Assembly (NCBI RefSeq): GCF_026262505.1
Contig: NC_067206.1
Location: forward strand, 17,567,319 to 17,631,318
Direction: 5' to 3'
Source: Trichomonas vaginalis G3
Taxonomy: Eukaryota; Parabasalia; Trichomonadida; Trichomonadidae
DNA: 64,000 nt
Position numbers and translations under genes: made by a program
The notes under the pieces: generated by a model
What the model saw: the letters and a program-made list of their open reading frames with translations, nothing else
Told to the model about the DNA's origin: nothing
Databases searched by the model: none
Shown: positions 18,166-26,853 of the stretch, piece after piece
Numbering within the stretch: position 1 is the first letter of the stretch
Layout: every line of letters begins with the position of its first letter

Positions 18166-18720
18166 AGCGAAAGAATTGTTCCATCTGGTGCATAGAGTGC
18201 GAATCTATGCACCAAATGGAGCAAGTCCCTCGCGAAATTGCCAAACTTGCGTCGCATTTCAAAGATTGCGACCCAAATTTTGGCGATTTCTAGTAGAGAT
18301 GGAGTATTTTGAGTCACTGACCTATATGCAGTGGCTCAAAGGGCTCCATCTCTACTTTGAAGCAAGGAAACTTTCCTCGAAATTTTGATAATTTGAAGAA
18401 AGTTTTCAAGCAATTAACAAAGGATTACTCGCTATGAGGTAAAAATTCTAGATTTTCACCTCATAGCGAGAGCTTCCCTTTCATTGCTTGAAAACTTTCC
18501 CCAGCTTCAAAATTGGGGAAAGGGCTGTAAAGTCGACTCCGATACCAGCAGGTACCAGAGTATTTAAAAGAGAAGCCCTCGTACGAGTTTCTATGAAGAC
18601 CTTCTCATTCAAGAAGATCTTAATAGAAAATCGTACGAGGGCATTGGAAACTCGCGTCTGGTACATGTTGGTACCAGAGTGTTTGAGATTTGAAGACTCT
18701 GGTACTAACATGTACCAGAA
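18166..18720. repeat. Series of unique hairpins in element B
   Basis: Continues the all-hairpin architecture with non-repeated units: TGGTGCATAGA/TCTATGCACCA, AGATGGAGTATTTTGAG with its partner near 18345, CTCGCTATGAGGTAAAA/TTTTCACCTCATAGCGAG (18430-18470), CCCTCGTACGA/TCGTACGAGGG, and TGGTACATGTTGGTACCAGA-type arms at the end. Hairpins are nested: the GAAAGTTTTCAAGCAATT region pairs with a distant AATTGCTTGAAAACTTTC-like arm around the CTCGCTATGAGG hairpin. Confidence 0.85.
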
Positions 18721-18929
18721 TTTATGATGAATTTAAGATGGACCATTATAAAATGGTAGCGGTTTGTTTCAAAAAATTTTAGATGAGATTTGCAGAGATA
18801 TAGATTATATGATTTATACATATGAAAAATAATATATAAAAATATAATTTTGAGATAATTATGTAAATAATATTTTAAATATTTGAATTTGAGGTATAAT
18901 TTTATAGTAAAATATATTATAAAGAGTAT
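18721..18929. other. AT-rich right part of element B
   Basis: No gene. Contains AAGATGGACCATTATAAAATGG near 18727 (related to a string in element A) and then A/T-rich DNA up to the right terminus. Confidence 0.5.
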
Positions 18930-19025
18930 TTATATAAATATTGTAAAATAATATAAGTAATAAAAATTGAGACCCGCTCCCTGTTTTTGATGTTTTGTCA
19001 CTTTTTCGGTAATTCTTATTGTTTC

Positions 19026-19106
19026 TTTTTCAGCAACTTCGTCAAATAATTTTATAGCTTTATCTATCTCATCTACTTCAAACGTTTCTTTACCTTTCGT
19101 GGGAGC
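19026..19106. repeat. 81-bp target duplication of element B, right copy
   Basis: Partner of 16226-16306, with no difference that I can see. This copy is continuous with the remainder of the interrupted gene. Confidence 0.93.
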
Positions 19107-19646
19107 ACCATACATTTTCTCAAAAACTTCAAGCAGTTCTGTTTCAGCAGCTTTCATATCATTAACGAACACAACCTTGACTCTATTGACTGTACTGTCA
19201 TATCTTTGAGTTATATTATATGTCCTTCCTATCTTATATCTTTTTGTGTTGAAGTCCTTCGGTTTCTGAACGATGTAAAGTAAGCCTTCACTGCAACGTT
19301 CCGTATCGAATGAACCATATGTTATGAAGTTATATCCAACAACTGGGTCTAACCATAACAAAACTATTGGTATAAGACTTTTGTCTATAAGATATGCTCT
19401 TGTTCCATGAAATGCTACTGATATCATGAGCTCAGGATTTCTTGTCAAAATTTTCTGAGTAGAAGCAATTCTAACCCAGTCCTTTGTTTTCTTTCCAGAA
19501 GGTGTTATAATGTCTGACAAAGAATATTTGTTGTATTTCTTTGAGTATCTTACGTTTAAATCACCAATTCTAACCACTTTGGTGTCATTGTCAATCTTTC
19601 TAACTGTTTCAAACTCAATGTTTGTCATTACTGTCTTTACATACAA

Positions 19647-19690
19647 GATAAAAAAATAAATAAAAATAAAACTAACTTTATTTTATCTTT
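19647..19690 (-). promoter_or_regulatory. Conserved leader/promoter upstream of KilA-N/GIY-YIG gene
   Basis: Near-exact copy of 16146-16190, placed directly 5' of the gene starting at 19628. Confidence 0.6.
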
Positions 19691-19736
19691 TATGAAAATT
19701 CATGAAATTTGGTCATTTTTCAGCAAAAATAATGTT

Positions 19737-19796
19737 TAGGTGAAGAGGTGAGATCTCACCCGTTTTCTCACCTGTTTTCTCACCTGTTTTTTCACA
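19737..19796. promoter_or_regulatory. GGTGAGATCTCACC palindrome module
   Basis: Palindrome plus three TTTTCACCTG-type units, immediately 3' of the gene at 19792-20754. Confidence 0.55.
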
Positions 19797-20754
19797 AGCG
19801 TTTTACATGAATTGTACGATGTATATTTGAAATCCTAAACAGTTTCGTAGCTTCTATTTCTTCTTTTAGCACATCGAATGTTTTAACGATACCGAAAGTT
19901 TCTTTATACTTCTTCTTGACGTCAGATAGAAGGAAATCTTCTGCTGTTGAATAGTTTTTATTAAGAAATGTCAACATATCCATTTTATCTTCTGCTGGCT
20001 TTTCTGCTTCTTTCTTTAAGTCTGCATAGTCGTTTCGCATTCTTTCTATCTCTTTGACTGAGTAGTTATATTTTCTTATTGCTGCTTTACATTTTGAACA
20101 TTGCGGCATCGTTTTTGCGTTATACATTGAAATAAAACCAGCTAGAACAACTAAGGCGTCAATGGTTTTCTTTAACTCAAAAGCTGCTGGTTTTATCTGT
20201 TCATTCCATACTTTACCTCTTCTATCTTTATCTCTTATCTGCCATACACATTCTGCAATTAATGAAACAAAGTTGTCGTATGTCTTAAATTCTTCGGATT
20301 TGTAAAGGTCAGAAATATTTTTATAAACCATGTCGCAATCTTTGTCCATAACTTTATGGTTGCAATGATATCCTAGAAACTCATAGTTTACCTTTCGTAT
20401 GAACTTCTTTATTTCTACTGAGTCAGTTGCTTTGACTTCAATTTCGTCAAATTCGGGAATGGTTAGTTTTTGTTGCTGAATTTCAGGTAGTTTAGGTAAA
20501 TGGTCGATGAGGTCCTGCATGTCATAAAGATATTCTTCATTTTCTTCATCCTGTGCGGTACAGTCTAAATTACTTGTTAACAGTTCTTGCTTTATCTTCT
20601 GGATTTTTGTTTCGAAAGTATATGAAGAAGGAATGAAGTTTTTCATTTCTACTAACATTGACGTAGGATTCATAACTAACGAGTTTGGTGCTGTTGCGGA
20701 CAGAGTCCTGCCGTTCGCGGCTTGAATTGCTGTTGTGCCGATTGTTGAAATCAT
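19792..20754 (-). CDS. Maverick protein with CxxC motif, unknown function
   Basis: 320 residues from the ATG at 20752-20754 (MISTIGTTAIQ). The homologue at 51233-52129 is very similar from APNSLVMNPTSMLVEM onward. The centre is helical with an RKVNYEFLG block and a possible metal-binding motif MPQCSKCKAA; the C-terminus has repeated Lys/Glu helices and ends HVKRL. The N-terminus differs from its homologue by an in-frame insertion, QAANGRTLS, encoded by a double mini-hairpin at 20694-20722. Whole. It sits among KilA-N genes and has the same leader sequence, so probably the same expression class. No family recognised. Confidence 0.65.
   Translation of the reverse strand: MISTIGTTAIQAANGRTLSATAPNSLVMNPTSMLVEMKNFIPSSYTFETKIQKIKQELLTSNLDCTAQDEENEEYLYDMQDLIDHLPKLPEIQQQKLTIPEFDEIEVKATDSVEIKKFIRKVNYEFLGYHCNHKVMDKDCDMVYKNISDLYKSEEFKTYDNFVSLIAECVWQIRDKDRRGKVWNEQIKPAAFELKKTIDALVVLAGFISMYNAKTMPQCSKCKAAIRKYNYSVKEIERMRNDYADLKKEAEKPAEDKMDMLTFLNKNYSTAEDFLLSDVKKKYKETFGIVKTFDVLKEEIEATKLFRISNIHRTIHVKRL
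20694..20722. repeat. In-frame double mini-hairpin in the 320-residue gene
   Basis: Read on the minus strand: GCCG-CGAA-CGGC followed by GGAC-TCT-GTCC. It is absent from the homologue at 51233-52129, which passes directly from the start to the shared APNSLV block, so it is an insertion. Confidence 0.7.
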
Positions 20755-20809
20755 ATCTTTACATACAAAATAAAAAATAAATAAAAATAAAACTAACTTT
20801 ATTTTTTCT
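20755..20809 (-). promoter_or_regulatory. Conserved leader/promoter (third copy)
   Basis: TACAAAATAAAAAATAAATA then AAAATAAAACTAACTTTATTTT, directly 5' of the gene starting at 20754. Confidence 0.6.
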
Positions 20810-20850
20810 ATCTTAAGGAAATTCATGAAAATTCATGAAAGTGAAAAAAG

Positions 20851-20886
20851 AGGTGAAAAAACGGGTGAGATCTCACCTCTTCACCT
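20851..20886. promoter_or_regulatory. GGTGAGATCTCACC palindrome module
   Basis: Inverted relative to the copy at 19737; between the 320-residue gene's leader and the integrase-tail remnant. Confidence 0.5.
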
Positions 20887-20987
20887 CAACATTATTTTTG
20901 GTGTAAATTTATGACAAAAATAAATGGTACCATTAATGATATCATGACTGTTCTCATTCATGTCTGATTTACATCTAATGAAAAAGT

Positions 20988-21197
20988 TTAAAAGAATTTT
21001 CTTATTCTTTCTGGCTTATTTTTGTCTTTCCAGTACTCCCGCTCTAATGGTCCCAGATGTGTTGTCTTTGACTCTCTCAAGTTCTTAGATGGTATAACAT
21101 CTTCAACGCCTCCTTCATATCTTACTTTATAAGTGTCATCGTTTATGTTATAGCCAAGTATTTCAATACTAACTGCAAACCGTCGAGTTTGGATCAA
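20988..21197 (-). pseudogene. Integrase C-terminal-like remnant
   Basis: A short reading of about 65 residues with ILGYNINDDTYKVRYEGG and EDVIPSKNLR, the look of an SH3- or chromo-like tail of a Polinton integrase. No catalytic core is seen next to it; the frame abuts the fibre-like gene at 21169-21735. I take it as what is left of an integrase gene, with moderate doubt. Confidence 0.4.
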
Positions 21198-21735
21198 ATG
21201 CTGTAGTTGGTGCAGGAATATTAATGATATAAGTCATTAAATCATTAAGTGACGTAAATAATGTTGTCGTTTTTGATTTAATTTCTTTAGCATCTGTTAT
21301 ATACGGTAATTTTATTTCTGTAGTTTCTGAATTAAAGATATTCGCTAAAATGTTTTGTAAACTGTTTTGAACAGCTGTGTAAACCGTTGAATCCGGAACT
21401 CTTACGATTTCACCGTCCTTAATAAAAGGCATTGCACATGGTGTAGTGCTTGGGTCAAATCTTTTTGGGTTATGATTCAACATATATTCTAATGCTTCAT
21501 AAACAGACCTATATACGGTTGTATTATCTTTTTCAATAATTTCACCGTCCTTAATAAAAGGCATTGCACATGGAGTTAAAATAGGGTCAAACTTTTCATA
21601 GTCCTTCCATGTTATGTATTTCTCAGTATTTCCATCAGAAATAACAATATATTTGTCAGTAAGTGTGAGAGAGTATTGACCAAAATATAAACGTTTAGCT
21701 CTGTCAGCTTCATACGCATATGCAGCTATACTCAT
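21169..21735 (-). CDS. Fibre-like protein of Maverick 1 (short form)
   Basis: Starts MSIAAYAYEADRAKR at 21735, matching the start of the Maverick 3 fibre at 62078 (MTIAAYAYETNEARR). The body has two copies of a PCAMPFIKDGEI unit and a third related LPYITDAKEI unit, each followed by a T-x-Y/L-x-S/A helix. It lacks the collagen-like and HxHxI repeats present in the longer fibres at 57352-58813 and 62078-64000. It is divergently arranged with the penton-like gene at 21753 across about 17 bp. Confidence 0.6.
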   Translation of the reverse strand: MSIAAYAYEADRAKRLYFGQYSLTLTDKYIVISDGNTEKYITWKDYEKFDPILTPCAMPFIKDGEIIEKDNTTVYRSVYEALEYMLNHNPKRFDPSTTPCAMPFIKDGEIVRVPDSTVYTAVQNSLQNILANIFNSETTEIKLPYITDAKEIKSKTTTLFTSLNDLMTYIINIPAPTTAFDPNSTVCS

Positions 21736-21752
21736 ATTTTAATGAGAATAAA
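21736..21752. promoter_or_regulatory. Minimal divergent promoter between fibre and penton-like genes
   Basis: Only 17 bp (ATTTTAATGAGAATAAA) separate the two start codons. The same A/T-rich, near-palindromic arrangement TTTTA-N-TAAAA is seen between other divergent pairs (23341-23365, 25956-25971, 43608-43625, 59027-59042, 62061-62077). Confidence 0.5.
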
Positions 21753-22529
21753 ATGTTGTTCTATTTGCAAAGTACAGACCCAAACGAATACGAGACAGTA
21801 AAGCTACAAACAAACTTAGGTCTACAGAATGAGGCGCTTGCATTCAGAATGGTTGACTTCAATACTATCGCTTCATTCGTTATAACAGATGAAACAGATT
21901 TCATGGAGATTGAAATAGATGGAAAGAAGCACGAAATAAGATTTCACAATAATGTAGAATATAAGATGGAAACATTAGCTGGAGTGTTAAATGCTCTCAT
22001 AAATACTACAATAAACAAGGATAACGAAGAAAACTTAATGAATGTTAAACTTATTGCAGGAGTTTTGAAGTTCAGTTATGTGAAGGAGTTTAAGATACCA
22101 AGAATGAGTCATAGAGTTCAATTGCTTTTAGGAGCATACCATATGACATTTCCTTTAAAAAGTGTTGACAAAACGATTGAGATGAAATCTGTTCCATACG
22201 TATGTTATGGTAATTGTTTATACATTGAGTCTAAAATAGCTAATGTCACAGGCATTTCAGGAGTTAATAGTAAAGGTTCAGTAGAATATAAATCCTTCTG
22301 TTATGCAGTCAATTCAATGTTCATTCCAAACGTTCCTGTCATAGCAACTCATTTAGGTAAATGGGTTCGCATTAGTCCTCATAATTTGAAAGACATGCAA
22401 TTCAGACTTGTTGACTTTCAAGGAGAGCCTGTAGAACTGAAGGCACCAGTGCGAATGACTGTTGAAGTTGACTTTTTAGAAAATATTAAATGCAACAGCT
22501 TACAAGAGAACTCAGAGCTAAAAATATAA
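21753..22529 (+). CDS. Penton-like minor capsid protein (family 1)
   Basis: 258 residues, ATG at 21753 (MLFYLQSTDPNEY). Whole; nearly identical to 61284-62060 in Maverick 3 and a distant homologue of 44455-45282 in Maverick 2. Conserved features are an early S/T-x-NPE/DPNEY start, a central LLGAYHMTFPL strand, and a C-terminal LVDFQGEPVELKAPVRM strand pair (LVDANFVPVKLLCPMYL in Maverick 2). The all-beta pattern and position fit the single-jelly-roll penton of Polintons. The 3' end overlaps the next gene by 40 bp. Confidence 0.65.
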   Translation: MLFYLQSTDPNEYETVKLQTNLGLQNEALAFRMVDFNTIASFVITDETDFMEIEIDGKKHEIRFHNNVEYKMETLAGVLNALINTTINKDNEENLMNVKLIAGVLKFSYVKEFKIPRMSHRVQLLLGAYHMTFPLKSVDKTIEMKSVPYVCYGNCLYIESKIANVTGISGVNSKGSVEYKSFCYAVNSMFIPNVPVIATHLGKWVRISPHNLKDMQFRLVDFQGEPVELKAPVRMTVEVDFLENIKCNSLQENSELKI

Positions 22530-22729
22530 AGTATGAATGTTATGTATTAGGTCATGAACTTTGGTTGTTGCTGTTTGATGAAACAAATGAATTAGTTATG
22601 TCAGTCAAGAGAACAGAAAAATATTGTGTTAGTGAAAACTGCACCAAGTCAATAAGATTAGGTTTGCATTATGAAGATGAGTTCGATACTGTTGAAGAAG
22701 TTTTGGATAGATATTACAAATTGCTTTAA
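22490..22729 (+). CDS. 79-residue Maverick protein overlapping penton-like gene
   Basis: ATG at 22490 inside the end of the penton-like gene; MQQLTRELRAKNIKYECYVL. A small alpha/beta protein ending VEEVLDRYYKLL. The Maverick 2 gene at 44213-44470 has the same place beside its penton-like gene and a similar layout (SLDEVLSPLSEKLL near the end). Function unknown. It meets the next gene (22726-23340, minus) tail to tail with a 4-bp overlap. Confidence 0.6.
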   Translation: MQQLTRELRAKNIKYECYVLGHELWLLLFDETNELVMSVKRTEKYCVSENCTKSIRLGLHYEDEFDTVEEVLDRYYKLL

Positions 22730-23340
22730 TTTACTAAAACATATTTCAAGCAAAGTTTATATTCTGTTGAAAGTTTTGTATACTCGTTCGAATATTTATA
22801 CTTAAACTCAACTCCTGTAGTTCCTGGTGTTTCAATGATGCGGATGTTACCTATTTTCATGAATGGTGGCGTTTGACCACAGCATTCGATTTCAGGGTCG
22901 AGATAGTCAATGACACATTGTTTCCCTGTTATTCGTGATATAACATTTTCAAGGTCCTCCTTTGTTAGAATTATTTGGTTCTTGCTTATAAGATTTACCA
23001 AAAGCTTCTTATCGTCTTTGAGTAAAATTGTTTGATATAACTGAAGAAGGTAATGGTCTACGTTATTTGAAGGATTCGTTTGAATGTTTGTGTAAGGGTT
23101 GTCGTTGGCTTCTCTTGAAAGAATTTGGTCTAATGGTGGATACTCTAACTTAACATCTGATGTAGCGTTTGCACTTGAAGCTGAGTTTAAATTCACGGAT
23201 TTCAGTTCTGGTTCTTTTTCTTTCAAACACTCCGAACTATAGTTCTTTATGACAATATTGTTTGTCGTTCGTGAGTCAACATTTGATGTTGGTTCAATTG
23301 GAACATTAACGGCACCAGCTAAGATGGATTTGCTTCTCAT
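22726..23340 (-). CDS. Conserved Maverick protein with C-C-G-Q motif
   Basis: 204 residues, ATG at 23338-23340. A disordered N-terminus precedes a helical region (LLQLYQTILLKDDKKLL), then VIDYLDPEIECCGQTPPFM and a last GVEFKYKYSNEYTKL block. Homologues: 60351-60992 (Maverick 3) and 43626-44206 (Maverick 2; IEPDVSCCGVSYNVI). The ECCG motif is kept in all three, so it is probably functional. The fold suggests a small virion or accessory protein; no named family. Confidence 0.6.
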   Translation of the reverse strand: MRSKSILAGAVNVPIEPTSNVDSRTTNNIVIKNYSSECLKEKEPELKSVNLNSASSANATSDVKLEYPPLDQILSREANDNPYTNIQTNPSNNVDHYLLQLYQTILLKDDKKLLVNLISKNQIILTKEDLENVISRITGKQCVIDYLDPEIECCGQTPPFMKIGNIRIIETPGTTGVEFKYKYSNEYTKLSTEYKLCLKYVLVN

Positions 23341-23365
23341 TTCATATAGAATAAAAACCTTTTAT

Positions 23366-23767
23366 ATGTATGAAATGAACAATATACTCGACAAGGGTTT
23401 GAATGTAAAGCTAACGAATGAAAATATTGTTGAATTCACTGAGACAGGTGCTGTGTATAAAGATGTAGAACTACTGAACAAAAGAGCAAAGGGAAGAAGC
23501 AGGAATATGAACAAAGGGTGGAAGCCTATAAAAATTTATGTCAATGATGGCTCAGGAGGTTCAAACATAAAGTATGCAGAAAGTTATAGAGTTTATGCTC
23601 TCAAAGGTGAAAAGCCTTCATTTAAGAACAGCTATTCTAACGCATATCCTCAAAAGCTAACGGATGGGGAAGTGGATGATATGAATGACAGCAAAAATAT
23701 TAACAGAAATGGCGACAGAGATGCATGGAATTTGTTTACCATCAGTCAATTGAAGGTTAAACTTTAA
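23366..23767 (+). CDS. 133-residue Maverick protein, unknown
   Basis: ATG at 23366 (MYEMNNILDKGLNV). Whole, and nearly identical to 59925-60326. A basic stretch RAKGRSRNMNKGWKPIK and a hydrophilic C-terminus (GEVDDMNDSKNINRNGD). It lacks the His/Cys pattern of the adenoviral-type protease that Polintons often carry, so I do not call it protease. Its stop codon overlaps that of the convergent ATPase gene. Confidence 0.55.
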   Translation: MYEMNNILDKGLNVKLTNENIVEFTETGAVYKDVELLNKRAKGRSRNMNKGWKPIKIYVNDGSGGSNIKYAESYRVYALKGEKPSFKNSYSNAYPQKLTDGEVDDMNDSKNINRNGDRDAWNLFTISQLKVKL

Positions 23768-23812
23768 AACAATGTTGGTCGTTCCCATGGAATATTTTTG
23801 ACTTTAATGGTA

Positions 23813-25114
23813 TAGGGTGTCCAAAGGTGCGTTTAGCACAGCGCTCTATATGAGACTATTAAAGGAGATATATGCTGATTATAAATATATAATAAAAAAT
23901 ATGAATATATGTATATGATGAGTATGTTGTATTTTGGCGCCATGCCGGGATATAAAATGAATTTTGAGACAAGAGGCGGTTTCGCGGGAAATTTTGGCGG
24001 GATTTTTTTCATTTTTTTAATGAATCATAAAGAAAACATCCTCGCTCTTGCAAAAAAATGCAAAGACTGTAAAAAATCTACGAGACATTGGTAAAATGCT
24101 TCGGTATGGATGCTCCTAGCTATTCCACTGTAACGTATCATGTTAGGATGTATCACTTCATGAACAAAAAGGCGCCCATCATAAAAATTGACAAAAAATC
24201 GCCGGATCAAAGAAAAATCAAAGCAATTCTTCAAGCGCTAGATGAAGACCCAAGAGCATCACTCAGAAGGATAGAGGAGATGACAAAGATACCACGTACA
24301 ACAGTCAGTTATTATCTGCACAATTATTTGAACTACAAACTAGCGTATACACGTTGGGTTCCGCACAACCTTAATTCAGTTCAAAAAAAATCTAGAGTCC
24401 AATCTTCGAAAGAGCTCCTCTCTATATTGGGTGCGTATCAATCCAAGAAGTTTCGCTTTTTAGTAACAGGGGACGAGTCTTGGTTTCAATATGCAACAGA
24501 AGCCAAAATCATGTGGATCCCGAAGGATGAAAATCCGCAAACATTCCCGAAGAAAAAAATTGACACACCAATGATGATGTTGTCGGTTTTTTGGGGCGTG
24601 AATGGCATCATCGCAATTGATATTCTTCAAAAACCTAATACGATGAATGCTCAGTATCTAATTGACAATGTTCTTACTCAAATTATCAATTCTGATGAGT
24701 TTGAAAAATTCAAACAACAAAACAAAAGTTTGCAATTCATTTTGATAATTCAAGAGTTCACAAAAGTCATAAGGTAATGAATTACTTGGTGGAAAACAAT
24801 GTCAAAGTTGTTCCAAACCCATTTTATTCACCTGATATTGCCCCCTCTGACTTTTATTTATTCGGCACGCTAAAAAAGAGAGCTGAAGGACGCGAATTCG
24901 CGAGTCCAGATGATCTTGAAAATTTTGTAAGAGAGCAATTTGAGCAATTTTCTCATGATGATTTAAAGCGTGTCTTTCAAGCCTGGATCGATCGCTGCGA
25001 ACGCGTGATTGAATCCAATGGTGATTATATTTAAATAAACTTTATATATATGTAACTTGTTTATTTCTATTCGCAGTATTCAGGTTTGTGCTAAACACAC
25101 CTTTGGACACCCTA
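23813..25114 (+). mobile_element. Tvmar1-like mariner transposon
   Basis: 1302 bp with 28-bp inverted ends, TAGGGTGTCCAAAGGTGY then GTTTAGCACA, one mismatch, and a TA target duplication at 23811-23812 and 25115-25116. The empty site is known from Maverick 3 (TACCATTAAAGTC near 59879). It carries one transposase gene (24020-25034). Ends and protein match the mariner family found in Trichomonas. Confidence 0.93.
24020..25034 (+). pseudogene. Mariner (DD34D) transposase, frameshifted
   Basis: Reading begins MNHKENILALAKK at 24020. First catalytic Asp in LVTGDESWF (about 24469); second in FDNSRVHKSHK (about 24742); third in SPDIAPSDFYLF (about 24838). An N-terminal helix-turn-helix and the linker IPRTTVSYYL are also visible. 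The frame changes at least twice: near 24045-24090, where the initial frame stops, and near 24735-24745, just before the second Asp, after which the last 85 codons (24777-25034) are open. So the copy is inactive as it stands, though one of the shifts could be a base error. Confidence 0.88.
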
Positions 25115-25971
25115 TATTAGTCATGATATGAATCTCAAGGTATGAACGAGGAGAGATGAGAGACTTATATGCTTCCCAAATTTCTTCAAAAGGTAATGTT
25201 ATACCTGATTGTTTCCAAATGAGTTCAATGTCATAGCGTGAGAAACCTTGAAAGATAACGAAGTCAGTTATGAGACGTTTTATGTTTAAAGCTAAAAACC
25301 TCCATGTTTGCATAAGTATTGCTACAGTTAAGTGGTAATGTCTGACTTTAGTAATGATGTTAGCTAATGGTGAGTCTGGTTTTGACACTAAACCTTTACC
25401 AGCGAAGTCGTCACAAACTAATAAAGTGTTTGAAGGATATTTTTTGAAGGGGTATTTTGAAAGTTTTGATAGAATGTAGTTTGTCAGTCGTTTCATATCG
25501 TAAACTCCTGAGTACTGACGTAAGTGGTGTTTGTCAATAATTCTTTCCATCTCCTCAGAAGTCTTTTGCATTCCTGACTGTATAAATTCAACGATGGCAT
25601 AATATTTCCTCTTACGTCGAATGTAACGTTGAAGAAATTCAATGAGTTCACTGTCTGGAACTTTAACGACAGAGGCTTGAACTTTTGACATAAATGTTTT
25701 CGCTGTTGAGTCCATAGAGTCTGAAATTGCTGATATAATGATTTGGTCATAATATGAGTCATTTCCTAAACGTTCTGTTATGAGTATATGACGAATGAGG
25801 TTAAATGTCTTACCTGAACCCATCTTTCCACAATAGAAATACACACCATTTGAACAGAATTCATAATCTTTGCTGAAAGGAAGAATAAGAGAAGAGTTAA
25901 GTTTGTCTGTAGTTTCATTCATGTCTTCATCTACGTCATGTATTAAATGCTTCATTTTATCTCCATTAAAA

Positions 25972-26853
25972 ATGCAAGTCAGAAATATTCAGAACATAGC
26001 ACCGAGTCTAACTGACAAGAGTATAAAGATATACTATGAACATGTTATGATGAAACCAACCAAAATTCAAGAAAGTCAGTATACTTATGAATATCCAAGA
26101 CACTGGGTAGAGTATGTAGGAGGTGAGAAAGCTATTGAAATCAGACAGGTTCGAAGTATTCCAGCAGGAAGAACAATATTATTGAAGAATTTTAATGTTT
26201 TGAGGTATAATGATGAAACAAAGAAGCAAGATAGTTTTCCTGTTGCTGTGTATGTGAACTTAGATACAGGAGATGACATGAAAGTTTTTAATACAAAACT
26301 TCAAACGGTAGTGAGAGAACAACTGACTGCGGAAGGACATCTATTACCTTCAGAAGTTACCATAGCATATAATTTTGAAACAAACTCAATAGATTTTAAA
26401 GTCATCTCTGCAAAGAAGTCAGGATTTACATTTAATGAAGCAGATGTATATTCGAATGAAAATTTCAAAGCTATTGCATGGTTAGATAATGACGATTGCT
26501 TTAAGAAAATATTTAAATTCAGTGACTCAAAGATGTCAATAGATGACCTTCGTGGAATGTTACCATCGACGTTTACAGTAGAAGGTTCAGCAGGATTGCT
26601 TACAAGATTGTCAATTGGTGGTATTTGGTCTCGTGAGAACATTGTTATAAAATCCAGTATAAGTGAATTTGCTGAAGAATCTATATTATGTCTTTCAAAC
26701 TACATGTATTCGCCGCCGAAGCATTATAGTATAACAAACTTTGTCAGTAAGTTTAACATAAGACTTGTCGAACCTTCTTCAATGAAAGATGTTGTGCTAC
26801 CTAAAGATGGAAAGGATGGACTCATTATTGAAATGATTTTAATAGCATATTAA
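25972..26853 (+). CDS. Penton/minor-capsid-like protein (family 2), whole copy
   Basis: 293 residues from the ATG at 25972 (MQVRNIQNIAPSLTD). Contains YEYPRHWVEY and a C-terminal FNIRLVEPSSMKDVVLP then DGLIIEMILIAY; the same elements occur at 9664-10520 and 53701-54561. All three are Maverick proteins with mainly beta pattern, so I infer a minor capsid or vertex protein. The Maverick 3 copy is cut by the gap at 58814-58838. The next gene starts directly at 26854, without a spacer. Confidence 0.6.
   Translation: MQVRNIQNIAPSLTDKSIKIYYEHVMMKPTKIQESQYTYEYPRHWVEYVGGEKAIEIRQVRSIPAGRTILLKNFNVLRYNDETKKQDSFPVAVYVNLDTGDDMKVFNTKLQTVVREQLTAEGHLLPSEVTIAYNFETNSIDFKVISAKKSGFTFNEADVYSNENFKAIAWLDNDDCFKKIFKFSDSKMSIDDLRGMLPSTFTVEGSAGLLTRLSIGGIWSRENIVIKSSISEFAEESILCLSNYMYSPPKHYSITNFVSKFNIRLVEPSSMKDVVLPKDGKDGLIIEMILIAY

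Larger units (their letters stand above)
16307..19025. mobile_element. Element B: 2.7-kb transposon with 81-bp target duplication
   Basis: Left end GAGTATATAAGAATTTCCGA then AAAAGTGACAC and a second AAAAGTGACAC; right end TGTCACTTTTTCGGTAATTC TTATTG. Same ends as element A, including the GAG start and the doubled AAAAGTGACAC. It contains one open frame (16420-16989, minus), a 250-bp satellite built entirely of hairpins (about 16960-18165), and further unique hairpins to about 18720. It inserted in a Maverick gene, so it is younger than that gene's present sequence. Family not recognised; the duplication length is outside what I know for any DDE transposon. Confidence 0.85.
16217..19628 (-). 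pseudogene. KilA-N-like/GIY-YIG (T5orf172) protein, interrupted by element B
   Basis: Starts at the ATG at 19626-19628 (MTNIEFETVRKI). The N-terminal half resembles a KilA-N type domain; the C-terminal half has GLLYIVQKP, RYKIGRT and a later glutamate (KAAETELLEVF), the signature of the GIY-YIG/T5orf172 nuclease family. A whole copy with over 85 percent similar sequence is at 49769-50383. Element B lies near the 3' end, between two 81-bp copies of this gene's own sequence; the original stop is at 16217-16219. Confidence 0.8.
23764..25955 (-). pseudogene. FtsK/HerA-type packaging ATPase, interrupted by mariner
   Basis: The reading starts at 25955 (MKHLIHDVDEDMNET). Walker A YCGKMGSGKT at about residues 41-50 and Walker B NTLLVCDDF at about 176-184 identify the genome-packaging ATPase of Polintons and related viruses, which pumps DNA into the capsid. 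A mariner (23813-25114) sits near the 3' end; the uninterrupted sequence is visible in Maverick 3 (59043-59928), where the last residues are IPWERPTLF. It is divergent from the family-2 gene at 25972 across 16 bp. Confidence 0.85.

Noticed and set aside
23366-23767. Adenovirus-type cysteine protease of the Maverick
   Set aside because: No His...Cys catalytic pattern; too short and with a hydrophilic tail.
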